From NCBI RefSeq assembly GCF_004323635.1, contig NZ_CP036515.1, positions 310,001 to 374,000 on the forward strand: a stretch of 64,000 nucleotides of DNA, given 5' to 3'. The position numbers and the translations under genes are program-made. Positions 1 to 8,002 of this stretch are shown here, in pieces. Source of the DNA: Lichenihabitans psoromatis. Lineage in GTDB: Bacteria > Pseudomonadota > Alphaproteobacteria > Rhizobiales > Beijerinckiaceae. Within the stretch, counting starts at the first letter, position 1; every line of letters starts with the position of its first letter. A model generated the notes under the pieces. That model was not told the DNA's origin and did not search any database. It was given only the letters and a program-made list of their open reading frames with translations.

Positions 1-663
1 ATGCCCGACGTCATCGCCTCTGATGTTGAAGGTCCAGGCCATTGCATGCGGATCGCTGACCAAGAGCGCAGCGGCGTCTTTCATCGCGCCACGAATGTCG
101 GCGAACTTGCCCGAGACGTCCCGTCCGGCCAACGCATCGCGATACAGCGCGATCTGACCGAAACGCGGCGCGGGGCGATCCGCCCAGACGGCATCGATCG
201 GATTACGGTCCAACGCCACGAGGGTCGCACCGGCTCCCGTCACCGCCTTGTCGAGCCGCTCGACCTGAGCCGGCGTGTGGAGCCATGGATCGTAGCCGAG
301 CCGGTCCCCTTTTTTGAGATGGGTCGACAGCCATGTCTCCGGCGGGTTGTCGATCAGCGACTGCGGCGCCAACACCGTTCCATCGACCTGATCGACGACC
401 TGGATCGTGTAGCGTCCGTCGACGAAGATCGCGGCACTATCGCGCAACACGATCGCGGTCCCGGCCGAGCCGGTAAACCCGGTGAGCCACGCCAGACGCT
501 CGGCGCAAGCGGGTACATATTCGTTCTGATGTTCGTCGGCGCGCGGCACGATAAAGCCGTCGACGCCATGGCGCGCCAAGGCGGCGCGGAGCAAGGCAAC
601 GCGCGGGCCGCCTTGTGTCGGATCGGCGGTTTCGTCAAAGGATTGGAACTGAGCTTTGGACAT
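1..663 (-). CDS. Aminopeptidase P family protein (Xaa-Pro aminopeptidase), N-terminal part
   Basis: The complement encodes 221 codons running off the left edge, beginning MSKAQFQSFDETADPTQGG. The stretch VDGFIVPRADEHQNEYVP, then ERLAWLTGFTGSAGTAIVL and FVDGRYTIQV, is the typical N-terminal creatinase-like domain of M24B Xaa-Pro aminopeptidases. It continues with WLSTHLKKGDRLGYDPWLHT and AMAWTFNIRG, where the second domain starts. The metal-binding catalytic domain lies outside the window. The enzyme would remove N-terminal residues preceding proline in the cytoplasm. The start ATG at 663 is divergent from the VOC gene, 60 bp away. The frame is open to the edge with no stop. The family call is firm from the creatinase-type N-terminus. 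Confidence 0.85.
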   Translation of the reverse strand, partial: MSKAQFQSFDETADPTQGGPRVALLRAALARHGVDGFIVPRADEHQNEYVPACAERLAWLTGFTGSAGTAIVLRDSAAIFVDGRYTIQVVDQVDGTVLAPQSLIDNPPETWLSTHLKKGDRLGYDPWLHTPAQVERLDKAVTGAGATLVALDRNPIDAVWADRPAPRFGQIALYRDALAGRDVSGKFADIRGAMKDAAALLVSDPHAMAWTFNIRGDDVGH

Positions 664-723
664 GCGGTCAGATTAGTGCAGGTCCAGCCCAAGCGAAACG
701 CCAATCGGCGGAAGGCCGTCACG

Positions 724-1104
724 ATGCTCAACGCAATCCACCACGTTGCCCTGATCGCCTCCGACTATGAACGATCCAAGCGATTTTACAGCGAGACCCT
801 GGGACTGCCGATCATCCGCGAGGTGTGGCGGGAGGCGCGCCGCTCGTGGAAATGCGATCTCCAGGTCGGCTCGTCACAGATCGAGTTATTCTCGTTTCCA
901 GAAGCCCCGCCCCGGCCCTCATGGCCGGAAGCCTGCGGGCTGCGGCACCTCGCTTTTGAGGTTGACCGGCTCGACCCGATCATTCAGCGGCTCGACGATG
1001 CCGGCGTCACCGTCGAACCGGTTCGGATCGACGAGCACACGGGTCGGCGTTTCACCTTCTTCGCCGACCCGGATGGGCTGCCGCTCGAACTCTACGAACG
1101 GTGA
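724..1104 (+). CDS. VOC (glyoxalase/bleomycin-resistance fold) family protein
   Basis: A 126-residue protein with a single vicinal-oxygen-chelate fold: it opens with AIHHVALIASDYERSKRFY, has the mid-domain strand SSQIELFSF, and ends in the typical FTFFADPDGLPLELYE. The histidine near residue 5 and the glutamate of the last strand are in the usual metal-ligand positions. It most resembles the SMU508/YaeR-type glyoxalase-like group. True substrates of that group are mostly unknown, so lactoylglutathione lyase activity should not be assumed. The start ATG follows a GGAAGG ribosome site. It is divergent from the aminopeptidase P gene and convergent with the monooxygenase gene downstream. Confidence 0.85.
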   Translation: MLNAIHHVALIASDYERSKRFYSETLGLPIIREVWREARRSWKCDLQVGSSQIELFSFPEAPPRPSWPEACGLRHLAFEVDRLDPIIQRLDDAGVTVEPVRIDEHTGRRFTFFADPDGLPLELYER

Positions 1105-1135
1105 GCCTTGGGCCCGGTCCCCGGTCGTTTCAGGA

Positions 1136-1444
1136 TCAGCCCGGAAGCTTGTCGGCGAGGATTTCCATCTTGTGGATCTGCGGCGGTTCGGCGAAGAGAT
1201 CACCGGCCGCAGCCTTTTCCATCAAAGCGGCAGCGACTTTGCCATTGAGATGAGCGTCGCGACCGGCTTCATCGTCGAACGTGTCGAAGATCGCGAAGGA
1301 GGACGGACCCTCCTTAATGGCGAACCAGGATCGGGTGCCGGGCTCCGCATTGACCAAAGGAAGAGCGGAGCGGAGAAATTCCGCGACTTCGTCTTCCTTC
1401 CCGGGCTTGGCTTTCAGCGGAACATAAAGTGCAAATTTGGTCAT
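1136..1444 (-). CDS. Antibiotic biosynthesis monooxygenase (ABM) domain protein
   Basis: A 102-residue single-domain protein starting MTKFALYVPLKAKPGKEDEV. The dimeric alpha/beta-barrel ABM family (YgiN/quinol monooxygenase-like) usually has this length and the pattern of an opening beta strand, a KPGKE..V.EFL helix and a central G..SWFAIK.....SFAIFDTF segment. Members are cofactor-free oxygenases or quinol-handling proteins, and the substrate here cannot be read from sequence. I chose ATG 1444 because GGAGG lies just upstream. An in-frame TTG at 1459 would put the start inside that ribosome site. The gene is convergent with the VOC gene. Confidence 0.8.
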   Translation of the reverse strand: MTKFALYVPLKAKPGKEDEVAEFLRSALPLVNAEPGTRSWFAIKEGPSSFAIFDTFDDEAGRDAHLNGKVAAALMEKAAAGDLFAEPPQIHKMEILADKLPG

Positions 1445-1521
1445 GGCGTTGTCCTCCAAGAGACACGATGAGCATAGGGCGGTGACACGCGATTGAAAGG
1501 CGCCCCGGTCCGAGCAGCGTC

Positions 1522-1550
1522 TTGACGCTTGCGCCGCAACCCCGTATAGA
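1522..1550 (+). promoter_or_regulatory. Sigma70-type promoter for rpmB
   Basis: TTGACG (1522-1527) and TATAGA (1545-1550) are separated by exactly 17 bp, close to the vegetative consensus. The promoter points at rpmB, whose start codon lies about 135 bp downstream, leaving a sizeable 5' leader. No other gene in this orientation lies between. Inferred from sequence alone. Confidence 0.6.
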
Positions 1551-1686
1551 CCCGCCTTCTGGGACGTGGCGGGCTCGTGCTCGCGACATCCCTATTCACT
1601 CGATTTTCGTGGCTGATAGGTCCCGGGTCACCGGTCCTTCGCATTTTTTTGCCGGCCGCAAACAACTGTCCCGAAGGATGAAGTCC

Positions 1687-2004
1687 ATGGCCCGCCGTTG
1701 TGAACTGACCGGCAAAGCCGTCCAAAGCGGCAATCTCGTCAGCCACTCCAATCACAAGACGCGCACCCGGTTCCTCCCGAACCTGTGCAATGTCACGCTC
1801 ATCTCGGAAGCTCTCGAGCGTTCGGTTCGCCTCCGTGTCGCGGCAGCTTCGCTGCGGAGCGTCGAGCATCGGGGCGGCCTCGATGCCTTTCTGATCAAGG
1901 CGGATGACAGCGATCTGTCGCAAAACGCCCGTGTGTTGAAGCGCGAAATCAAGAAGCGGACCGCCGCTTCCGCAGCGACCGCGTCGGCATCCGAAGCCGC
2001 TTGA
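1687..2004 (+). CDS. rpmB: 50S ribosomal protein L28
   Basis: A 105-residue basic protein beginning [20 protein letters not shown], the signature start of bacterial L28, followed by [13 protein letters not shown] and [24 protein letters not shown]. It has the C-terminal extension common in alphaproteobacteria and ends in an alanine-rich tail. It is part of the large ribosomal subunit. The start ATG follows GAAGGATG and matches the conserved N-terminus, although the frame is open further upstream. It has its own promoter about 135 bp upstream and a strong terminator 18 bp after its stop. Confidence 0.97.
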   Translation: MARRCELTGKAVQSGNLVSHSNHKTRTRFLPNLCNVTLISEALERSVRLRVAAASLRSVEHRGGLDAFLIKADDSDLSQNARVLKREIKKRTAASAATASASEAA

Positions 2005-2021
2005 TCTAAAGCGTCTCAAAT

Positions 2022-2051
2022 AAAACGGCCGGACTTGCGTCCGGCCGTTTT
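2022..2051. terminator. Bidirectional intrinsic terminator between rpmB and a small exported protein gene
   Basis: A perfect 13-bp inverted repeat, AAAACGGCCGGAC and GTCCGGCCGTTTT, surrounds a TTGC loop. The A-tract on one flank and T-tract on the other give a U-tailed hairpin in both directions. It sits 18 bp after the rpmB stop and 18 bp after the stop of the opposing gene at 2069, so it probably ends both transcripts. Confidence 0.85.
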
Positions 2052-2068
2052 GCGTTGTTTCCGGTGCC

Positions 2069-2308
2069 TTACATGCTCTGGCTATTCGGCGCTTGTTGCT
2101 GCTGACGCTGCTGATCCTGCATCCGCTGCTGGTTGGCACGATGGCGACCATAGGCGCAACCCGCCGCTGCACCGAGAAAGCCGTGATGGCCGGCGTAATG
2201 CCCCGCGATGCCGCCGACAATCGCGCCTTTAATGCATCCCTTGGCCTGAGCCTCGGTCGCCACGAAGGCCGAGCCCATCATGGCCACGACCGCAATCCAT
2301 TTCATCAT
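2069..2308 (-). CDS. Small exported cysteine/glycine-zipper protein, copy 1
   Basis: A 79-residue protein with signal peptide MMKWIAVVAMMGSAFVATEAQA and a core KGCIKGAIVGGIAGHYAGHHG then GAAAGCAYGRHRAN. The spaced glycines resemble a glycine-zipper membrane segment, flanked by two cysteines. The tail is a low-complexity glutamine-rich stretch (QRQQQQ). A clear paralogue with the same core lies at 40997-41203. Function is unknown; a small envelope-associated protein is the best inference. The start has ATGATG after AGGGGGAA. The terminator at 2022-2051 follows it. The FGGY kinase gene lies 75 bp upstream on the same strand. Confidence 0.75.
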   Translation of the reverse strand: MMKWIAVVAMMGSAFVATEAQAKGCIKGAIVGGIAGHYAGHHGFLGAAAGCAYGRHRANQQRMQDQQRQQQQAPNSQSM

Positions 2309-2383
2309 GACATTCCCCCTGGTTATGTCTGGCTGGACAACGCGCGAGCGGCTCGAAATATCCGGCCAAGGCGCAGCTTGGAT

Positions 2384-3892
2384 TTAAGCGTCCCGCATGT
2401 CGGATAAGGCGGCCATGAGGTCCTTCGTCTGCTGGTAGAGGGCCTTGTAGATCGGGAAGCGCCGATCATAGATCCTCTGCGTGCTTTCATCCGGCTGTTC
2501 GACCCGCACAGTTGCGTTCCATCGTTCGATGTCGCCCAGCACCGCATAGCCCGTGGCGACAGCGGCCAGGAACGCATCCCCGAGGCTCGCGCCCGTCGTC
2601 ACCTCACGAAGAATTTGGGCATGGCCGCTCGCATCGGACACCGCCTTCAACCACACCGCATTGTTGGTGCCGCCCCCGACCGCGATGACGCGCTCCGGCG
2701 GCTGGCCGACGTCGGCATAGGTCTCGGTGATGTGACGGACCGCAAATCCGATTCCCTCGATCATGGCGCGATAGACATCCGCTCGCGTATGGGTGAGATC
2801 GAGGCCGAAAATGCAGCCCTTTGCCTTGGTGTCGTGGATGGGCGTTCGCTCACCGGAGAAATATGGCAGGACGACCAGCCCCTTCGCCCCGGGCGGGGAC
2901 GTCGCGCCCTCCCGCGCCATAGTTTGCATCACCTCGGCGGGATCGATCTCACGGGCGAACTGGTCGGCAAACCACCGGGTCAGGGTGCCGCTCGTTGCCA
3001 ACCCGGCCTGGCTCGCCTCGAGCCCTTCAAACAACCAGGGCGCGTACCACAGACGCGAGTCGCGCACCGGCTTGGCCGTCACCAAAATAACAAAGATGGT
3101 CGAGCCATACATCAGCATCATGTCGCCGGGGCCGGTGACCCCGACGCTCACGGCTTCGGCTGCCGCATCGATGGTGCCACACAGAACCGGCGTCCCCACC
3201 GCGAGGCCGGTTTCGCGTGCGGCCTGCTCGGTGACCGTACCGGCGATGTCGCTGCTCCAGATCAGGCGTGGCAGGTAAGCGAGGTCGACGATGCCGTCGG
3301 CGAAGTCCGAGCTCCAGGCATTTGCGGCGGCATCATAGAGCGGCGTGAACCCCGCCGCCGTAAAATGGTCCATCACATAGTCGCCGGTCAGGCGATACGT
3401 GATGTAGGGCGTCGCGCTGAGAAACATCCGGGCCCTGGCGTAAAGATCCGGCCGCTTGTTCTTCAGCCACAGGATCTTCGGGCCGACAGACTGGCTCGTC
3501 AGCGCGTTGCCGCAGCGAGCCAGCAGGGTGTCGCGTCCGATCGCCGTGGTGAGCTGTTCGATCTCGTCGGCCGCGCGAGTATCGACGCCGTAGAGCACGC
3601 CGTTGCACAAGGGCTGTCCCGCCTCGTCGAGCGGCAGCATGCACGGCCCGATGGCGCTTGCGGCCACCGCCTTGACGTCCGAAGGATCGACGCCGCTCTC
3701 GGCCAGCAGCTTGCGCGCGATGACGGTGAAATCCCCCCACCAATCCTCTTCGGCCCGATGTTCGGCCCAGCCCGGCTGCGGCACGATCATCTTGTGTGGC
3801 TGCATGGCGCGCGCGACGATGCGGCCATCCGCCGTGGTGAGGACGCCTTTCGACTCGAACGTGCCGATGTCGACACCCATGAAATAAACCAT
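2384..3892 (-). CDS. FGGY-family carbohydrate kinase
   Basis: A 502-residue protein of normal FGGY length. The N-terminal ASKHA phosphate-binding motif reads MGVDIGTFESKGVL. It is followed by the substrate-region segment GWAEHRAEEDWW and by GVDTRAADEIEQL. The C-terminal half carries the ATP-binding AVGGGTNNAVWLK and the ASLGDAFLAAVATG helix. The family phosphorylates sugars such as xylulose, ribulose or glycerol with ATP in the cytoplasm. The substrate cannot be set, and no sugar transporter or isomerase is nearby to hint at one. I use ATG 3892 (ribosome site GGAGG, starting MVYFMGVD) rather than an in-frame start at 3979, because FGGY proteins begin right before this motif. Confidence 0.88.
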   Translation of the reverse strand: MVYFMGVDIGTFESKGVLTTADGRIVARAMQPHKMIVPQPGWAEHRAEEDWWGDFTVIARKLLAESGVDPSDVKAVAASAIGPCMLPLDEAGQPLCNGVLYGVDTRAADEIEQLTTAIGRDTLLARCGNALTSQSVGPKILWLKNKRPDLYARARMFLSATPYITYRLTGDYVMDHFTAAGFTPLYDAAANAWSSDFADGIVDLAYLPRLIWSSDIAGTVTEQAARETGLAVGTPVLCGTIDAAAEAVSVGVTGPGDMMLMYGSTIFVILVTAKPVRDSRLWYAPWLFEGLEASQAGLATSGTLTRWFADQFAREIDPAEVMQTMAREGATSPPGAKGLVVLPYFSGERTPIHDTKAKGCIFGLDLTHTRADVYRAMIEGIGFAVRHITETYADVGQPPERVIAVGGGTNNAVWLKAVSDASGHAQILREVTTGASLGDAFLAAVATGYAVLGDIERWNATVRVEQPDESTQRIYDRRFPIYKALYQQTKDLMAALSDMRDA

Positions 3893-4085
3893 TCCGCCCT
3901 CCGTCAGCACCGGCAGCTTTACGGCGTTCGGGTCGGCGATCCAAGCCACACGACCCCATAAGGGCCGGCAAGCCCGCATGGTAACGACATGTTGACGGTG
4001 ATCCGAAGTCGCGCGTCGCCGGTAACCAGCCGATCAGCATCGCGCCCGCATGACTAGCGGGCGATAGGCGATCCGGTGGGACCTG

Positions 4086-5000
4086 ATGACGTCGATGAGG
4101 ATCGAGACAGACATGTTGGACGGCTCGTTCGGGAGCCTCGGACGACCTGTGCGTCGGCGATCGCGCCTGCCTCTGGCGTGGCTGCTTGTCTTCTTCGCAA
4201 CATTGCTCGGGCTTGTGAGTCTGGCGGCGCTTCCGTCGTTGAACGCCAGCGCCCGCGGCGTCGAGCCGGAACCCGCGCAAGCGGCCGCGATCCCGGCGTC
4301 GAACCCCGATGTCACGGCCGCGATCCCCAACGCGAGTCGAAGCTGGGTCGAGGTCAACCGGCCGATCCCGCTGTTCGAACTGGCCGGATCCGACTTTGCG
4401 AAGCTACCGGTGGTTTATGCGGCGCGGCGCAAGCCGGCCGGCACGGGGCGGCAGGATATGCTTCGCTTCGGCAGCTTCGGCGGCGAGGGGCCCTATCTCG
4501 ATCTCTCGATCACGCGATTGGACGGCACGGCCGATGCGGCTCCGGGCTTGTTCGTCGACATGGCGCGGCTGGCGGCCAGCAGCAATCTCGCGGTCGTCCG
4601 AAGCGGCCTTGCGACCACGATGCCGACACGGTTCGGCGATGTCTCGGCCGCCGACCTCAGCGTGGCGCGCGGCACGACGATCGCTCCCTGTCTTGGTTTC
4701 CGGCTCGTGCAGGGAGCGGCCGACACCGGTCCGGTCGCGATCCTGGGTTTTGCCTGCGGAACCGACGCCAAACCGATGGACCGACACACGCTCGCTTGCG
4801 TCATCGACCGCATCGATCTCATCTCGGCGGGGGATGACGTCGCGCTCCGTGATTTCTTCGTTGCGGCGGAGCAGCGGCGCGGTCAGGAATGCGTGAGCCC
4901 TCACCTTCTTGCGGCCGGCTCGATCACGACATGGCTGGACGACAATGCTCCGACACCGCCGCTCAAGCGTCTTTCAGGCGGCGCGAAACGGCGCCGCTGA
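4086..5000 (+). CDS. Membrane-anchored protein of unknown function
   Basis: A 304-residue protein that I do not recognise. A basic N-terminus is followed by one hydrophobic segment, LPLAWLLVFFATLLGLVSLAAL (residues about 28-49), a proline/alanine-rich linker and a folded region from about residue 85. Cysteines occur in APCLGF, GFACGT, LACVID and QECVS and could form disulfides if the domain is periplasmic. The tail is basic (GGAKRRR). The single transmembrane segment and following linker suggest an inner-membrane anchor with a periplasmic domain. GGTGGG precedes the ATG; an ATG nine bases later is also possible. The next gene, also exported, follows after 76 bp. Confidence 0.6.
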   Translation: MTSMRIETDMLDGSFGSLGRPVRRRSRLPLAWLLVFFATLLGLVSLAALPSLNASARGVEPEPAQAAAIPASNPDVTAAIPNASRSWVEVNRPIPLFELAGSDFAKLPVVYAARRKPAGTGRQDMLRFGSFGGEGPYLDLSITRLDGTADAAPGLFVDMARLAASSNLAVVRSGLATTMPTRFGDVSAADLSVARGTTIAPCLGFRLVQGAADTGPVAILGFACGTDAKPMDRHTLACVIDRIDLISAGDDVALRDFFVAAEQRRGQECVSPHLLAAGSITTWLDDNAPTPPLKRLSGGAKRRR

Positions 5001-5076
5001 TGGTGCGACGCAACGGAACCAATCAGGCAGTGGCCTGTTGACTTCACGAAAAAGACTTGGATTGGGGAATCTGACG

Positions 5077-5382
5077 ATGCGACTCACATTGAAATTGACT
5101 GTAGCCAGCGCAGCTTTGGCGCTCACTTTGGTGTCCGGTGCCGCGATCGCGCAGAGCCGCACGCAGCTTCCCGGCCAGTATTATGATCCGATGAACCAGG
5201 CTCCCCCGCTGACGGTTCGCAAGCGCGCGTTCACCGATAGCGGCACGCAGGTGCCGGTTGGGTATGAGAACGATTATATGGTCGAGCAGACGACCCTGAA
5301 TGAGCCGACCTATTCGTCGTTCCGTCCTGATCAATTCGGGCAGGATGTCCTGCCCGGACGCTTCGGTGGCATCGGCAACTGA
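5077..5382 (+). CDS. Small exported protein of unknown function
   Basis: A 101-residue protein with a clear signal peptide, MRLTLKLTVASAALALTLVSG, and a likely cleavage after AIAQ. The mature part is about 75 residues, rich in proline, tyrosine, glutamine and asparagine, with no cysteine and no domain I recognise (it includes PGQYYDPMNQAPPLTV and ends LPGRFGGIGN). The start ATG is preceded by TTGGGGAA and is the only one that gives the signal peptide. It may be co-transcribed with the membrane protein upstream. It is convergent with leuB, which ends 37 bp beyond. Confidence 0.65.
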   Translation: MRLTLKLTVASAALALTLVSGAAIAQSRTQLPGQYYDPMNQAPPLTVRKRAFTDSGTQVPVGYENDYMVEQTTLNEPTYSSFRPDQFGQDVLPGRFGGIGN

Positions 5383-5418
5383 TCTTTTTCGATCTGTCGT
5401 CGGCTTTCTATCAAAAGC

Positions 5419-6534
5419 TCATCGAGCCGAAAGCTCGTTGAGCTTTCTGACGATTGCGTCCCCCATTTCGGTGGTCGACACCGTCGCCTGTGCCTTGCCC
5501 TTGATATCGGCGGTGCGGATTCCGTCGTCGAGAACGGCCGCAATGGCGCGATCGACCAAATCGGCTTCTGTGATGAGGCCGAACGAGTAGCGGAGTGCCA
5601 TCCCGAACGACGCGATCATCGCGATTGGGTTTGCGATCCCTTTGCCGGCGATGTCGGGAGCCGAGCCATGCACCGGTTCGTAGAGCGCATGGCGCTTGCC
5701 GGTCTTCGGGTCGAGGTCTCCCAACGAAGCCGACGGCAACATGCCAAGCGAGCCGGTCAGCATCGAAGCGACATCCGACAACATGTCCCCGAAGAGATTG
5801 TCGGTCACGATCACGTCGAACTGCTTCGGCCATCGTACCAACTGCATGCCGAGCGCATCGGCCAGCATGTGGTCGAGCGTCAAGTCGGAAAATTCGCGAG
5901 CGTGCAGCGCCTTCATCGTGTCGTGCCAGAGCACGCCCGACTTCATCACATTGCGCTTGTCCGATGAGGTGACACGACCGCCACGCTTGCGGGCCAGGTC
6001 GAAGGCGACCCGACCGATCCGCTCGATCTCGTAGGTGTCATAGACCTGCGTATCGATGCCGCGCTTTTGCCCGTTTCCGAGGTCGATGATCTGTTTGGGT
6101 TCGCCGAAATAGACGCCGCCCGTCAGTTCCCGCACGATCATGATGTCGAGGCCCTCGACGATCTCGTGTTTAAGCGACGACGCGTCGGCCAGGGCCGGAT
6201 AGCAAATTGCCGGCCGCAGATTGGCGAAGAGTTGCAGATCTTTGCGAAGCCGCAGCAAGCCGGCCTCGGGGCGAACCTCATAGGGGACGCCATCCCACGC
6301 GGGACCGCCCACGGCAGCCAGCAACACCGCATCGGCAGCTTTGGCTAAAGCCATGTCGCTGTCGCTGATGGCCTGACCATGCTGATCGTAGGCACATCCG
6401 CCGACCAGACCCTTCTCGATCTCGAAATGCGCAATCCCAACTTGCCCGAACCAAGCCGCGACCTTTTCGACCTCGGCCATCACCTCGGGGCCAATGCCAT
6501 CGCCGGGAAGCAGCAGGAGACTATGGGTTGCCAT
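5419..6534 (-). CDS. leuB: 3-isopropylmalate dehydrogenase
   Basis: A 371-residue enzyme of leucine biosynthesis that oxidises and decarboxylates 3-isopropylmalate with NAD, giving 2-oxoisocaproate. The N-terminus [17 protein letters not shown] is the family start. It also has [13 protein letters not shown], the substrate loop [32 protein letters not shown], the metal-binding [27 protein letters not shown] and the nucleotide-site [22 protein letters not shown]. Length is typical. No other leucine genes are in the window, so it stands alone. It is divergent from the quinone oxidoreductase gene. Confidence 0.97.
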   Translation of the reverse strand: MATHSLLLLPGDGIGPEVMAEVEKVAAWFGQVGIAHFEIEKGLVGGCAYDQHGQAISDSDMALAKAADAVLLAAVGGPAWDGVPYEVRPEAGLLRLRKDLQLFANLRPAICYPALADASSLKHEIVEGLDIMIVRELTGGVYFGEPKQIIDLGNGQKRGIDTQVYDTYEIERIGRVAFDLARKRGGRVTSSDKRNVMKSGVLWHDTMKALHAREFSDLTLDHMLADALGMQLVRWPKQFDVIVTDNLFGDMLSDVASMLTGSLGMLPSASLGDLDPKTGKRHALYEPVHGSAPDIAGKGIANPIAMIASFGMALRYSFGLITEADLVDRAIAAVLDDGIRTADIKGKAQATVSTTEMGDAIVRKLNELSAR

Positions 6535-6711
6535 CGTGGTCCTCGGAGGGGTTCGGCGACGCCGTCGAAAACGCCAGTGTCGCTCTTTGAAAGGAGCATG
6601 GGACAGCCGTGGTCGCCGACCCTGTGATCGACCTCGGTCTAATGACGTCTATAAAGGTTGGCAACATCCCGGCCGCCAACGCGGAAAACGATCGTTCGAT
6701 GGAGAAACAGC

Positions 6712-7722
6712 ATGCGGCTTCCCACCACCATGACGGCGATCGCGATCAGCGAACCCGGTGGTCCCGAGGCTCTCAAGCCGCAGACCCGCCCGCTGCCGCA
6801 GCCGGCGCCCGGCGATCTCGTCATCAAGGTCTTGGCCGCCGGGGTGAACCGCCCCGATCTCATGCAGCGGAGCGGGCAGTATCCGCCACCGCCCGGCGCA
6901 TCGGATCTTCCGGGCCTCGAGGTGGCCGGCGAGGTCGTCGCGCTCGGCGAGCGCTCGACACGCTTCCGCATCGGGGATCGCGTCTGCGCCCTGACACCCG
7001 GCGGCGGCTATGCGGCCTATGCGGCCACCCATGAGGCGACGACGCTGCCGATTCCTGCCGGATTGTCTGTCGAGCAAGCCGCCGCCCTGCCGGAGACGTT
7101 TTTCACGGTCTGGGTCAACGTCTTCATGCGATCGCGCTTGAAGCAGGGTGAGACATTGCTGGTTCACGGTGGCACGTCCGGCATCGGCACGACGGCCATC
7201 ATGCTTGGAAAGGCCTTCGGCGCCACGGTCCTCACGACGGTCGGATCGCGCGAGAAGGCGGATTTCTGTCTACGCCTCGGGGCCGATGTCGCGATCGACT
7301 ACACGCAACAGGATTTCGTCGAGGAGGTCGGGCGCGCCACCAACCACAAGGGCGCCGACGTGATCCTCGACATGGTGGGCGGAGACTATATCGACAGGAA
7401 CTATCGCGCGGCGGCCGAGAGTGGCCGCATTGCTCAAATCGCGTTCCAGAAAGGCCCGAAGGCCGAGGTCGATTTCACGCGGCTCCTGATGAAGCGTCTG
7501 GTCCATAGCGGCTCGACGCTCCGGCCTCGAACCGTCGCCGAAAAAGGCGAGATCGCGCGGGAACTCGAACAGAAGGTCTGGCCTCTGCTCGCGGCCGGAA
7601 CTGTCAGCCCTGTGATCGACCGGGTCTTCGCCCTCGCCGACGCGGCAGCGGCGCACCGCTACCTCGATGGCGGGACGCATATGGGAAAGGTCGTGCTCGA
7701 CGCCAAGTCCCTTCATGATTAA
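6712..7722 (+). CDS. NAD(P)H quinone oxidoreductase, PIG3-type medium-chain dehydrogenase
   Basis: A 336-residue zinc-free medium-chain reductase. The substrate-domain motif VLAAGVNRPDLMQRSGQYPPP and the PGLEVAGEVVALG segment are typical of the TP53I3/PIG3 quinone oxidoreductase group. The Rossmann motif is LLVHGGTSGIGTTAIMLGKAFGA, with the NADP-binding region after it, and the C-terminus has HMGKVVLDA. Such enzymes reduce quinones with NADPH, usually in one-electron steps. I chose ATG 6712, which has GGAG eight bases upstream. The stop codon overlaps a TTAA-N7-TTAAC box. Confidence 0.9.
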   Translation: MRLPTTMTAIAISEPGGPEALKPQTRPLPQPAPGDLVIKVLAAGVNRPDLMQRSGQYPPPPGASDLPGLEVAGEVVALGERSTRFRIGDRVCALTPGGGYAAYAATHEATTLPIPAGLSVEQAAALPETFFTVWVNVFMRSRLKQGETLLVHGGTSGIGTTAIMLGKAFGATVLTTVGSREKADFCLRLGADVAIDYTQQDFVEEVGRATNHKGADVILDMVGGDYIDRNYRAAAESGRIAQIAFQKGPKAEVDFTRLLMKRLVHSGSTLRPRTVAEKGEIARELEQKVWPLLAAGTVSPVIDRVFALADAAAAHRYLDGGTHMGKVVLDAKSLHD

Positions 7723-7734
7723 CGCTGCATTAAC
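7719..7734 (+). promoter_or_regulatory. CtrA-type binding site (TTAA-N7-TTAAC)
   Basis: TTAA (7719-7722), seven bases, then TTAAC (7730-7734) match the consensus for the cell-cycle regulator CtrA. This is a rare arrangement in such GC-rich DNA. It overlaps the stop codon of the quinone oxidoreductase gene and points toward the possible small RNA and the RcdA gene. A GANTC (CcrM methylation) site follows at 7761-7765. Binding is inferred only. Confidence 0.45.
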
Positions 7735-7757
7735 CGTCCGGCGTTAATCTCACCTTG

Positions 7758-7856
7758 TTCGAATCGATGGGCTGAGAAGCGTGCGCTTTGATCCCTCCCC
7801 TGTTCGACGCCTTCCTGTTCAACCTTGAAAGACCGCCTTTGGGCGGTCTCTTTTTT
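7758..7856 (+). ncRNA. Possible small RNA ending in an intrinsic terminator
   Basis: About 100 nt lie between the CtrA-type box and a strong Rho-independent terminator, with no open frame on this strand. The region contains the pyrimidine-rich motif ATCCCTCCCC near 7790, resembling the anti-Shine-Dalgarno loops of several alphaproteobacterial small RNAs. The 5' end is a guess from the box position. The alternative is simply the 3' untranslated end of the quinone oxidoreductase mRNA. Confidence 0.3.
7830..7856 (+). terminator. Intrinsic terminator upstream of the RcdA gene
   Basis: AGACCGCC (7830-7837) and GGCGGTCT (7842-7849) form an 8-bp perfect stem with a TTTG loop, followed by C and six T residues. 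It ends transcription coming from the quinone oxidoreductase gene or from the CtrA-type box, so the RcdA gene downstream should have its own promoter after this point. Confidence 0.8.
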
Positions 7857-7863
7857 GAGCGTC

Positions 7864-7900
7864 ACCGGTTAAGGTTAACAAGACATAAAGGTTAACCGGT
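7864..7900. promoter_or_regulatory. TTAACC-rich inverted repeat ahead of the RcdA gene
   Basis: ACCGGTTAA (7864-7872) and TTAACCGGT (7892-7900) are perfect inverted arms 19 bp apart, with an additional GGTTAAC between them. The element lies after the terminator and about 100 bp before the RcdA start, so it is well placed as an operator or activator site. The TTAACC half sites resemble CtrA half sites, but the spacing does not match the consensus. Confidence 0.4.
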
Positions 7901-8002
7901 AACGGTTTGGCGTTAGATTTGCGGCATGATTCTGGTTCGGGGCCATCGGTCCCGAACTGGCACATGAGCCGATCGACGGGGGTCGCGGCAAGGAGCGCTT
8001 GG

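Noticed and set aside
1..1104. One 367-codon plus-strand gene running from the left edge into the VOC domain
   Set aside because: Only the last 126 codons encode the VOC domain. The first part is antisense to a clear aminopeptidase P N-terminus on the minus strand.
5401..5446. Inverted repeat AAAGCTCA/TGAGCTTT as a leuB terminator
   Set aside because: The arms lie largely inside the leuB coding end with a long loop and no U-tract in the right place.
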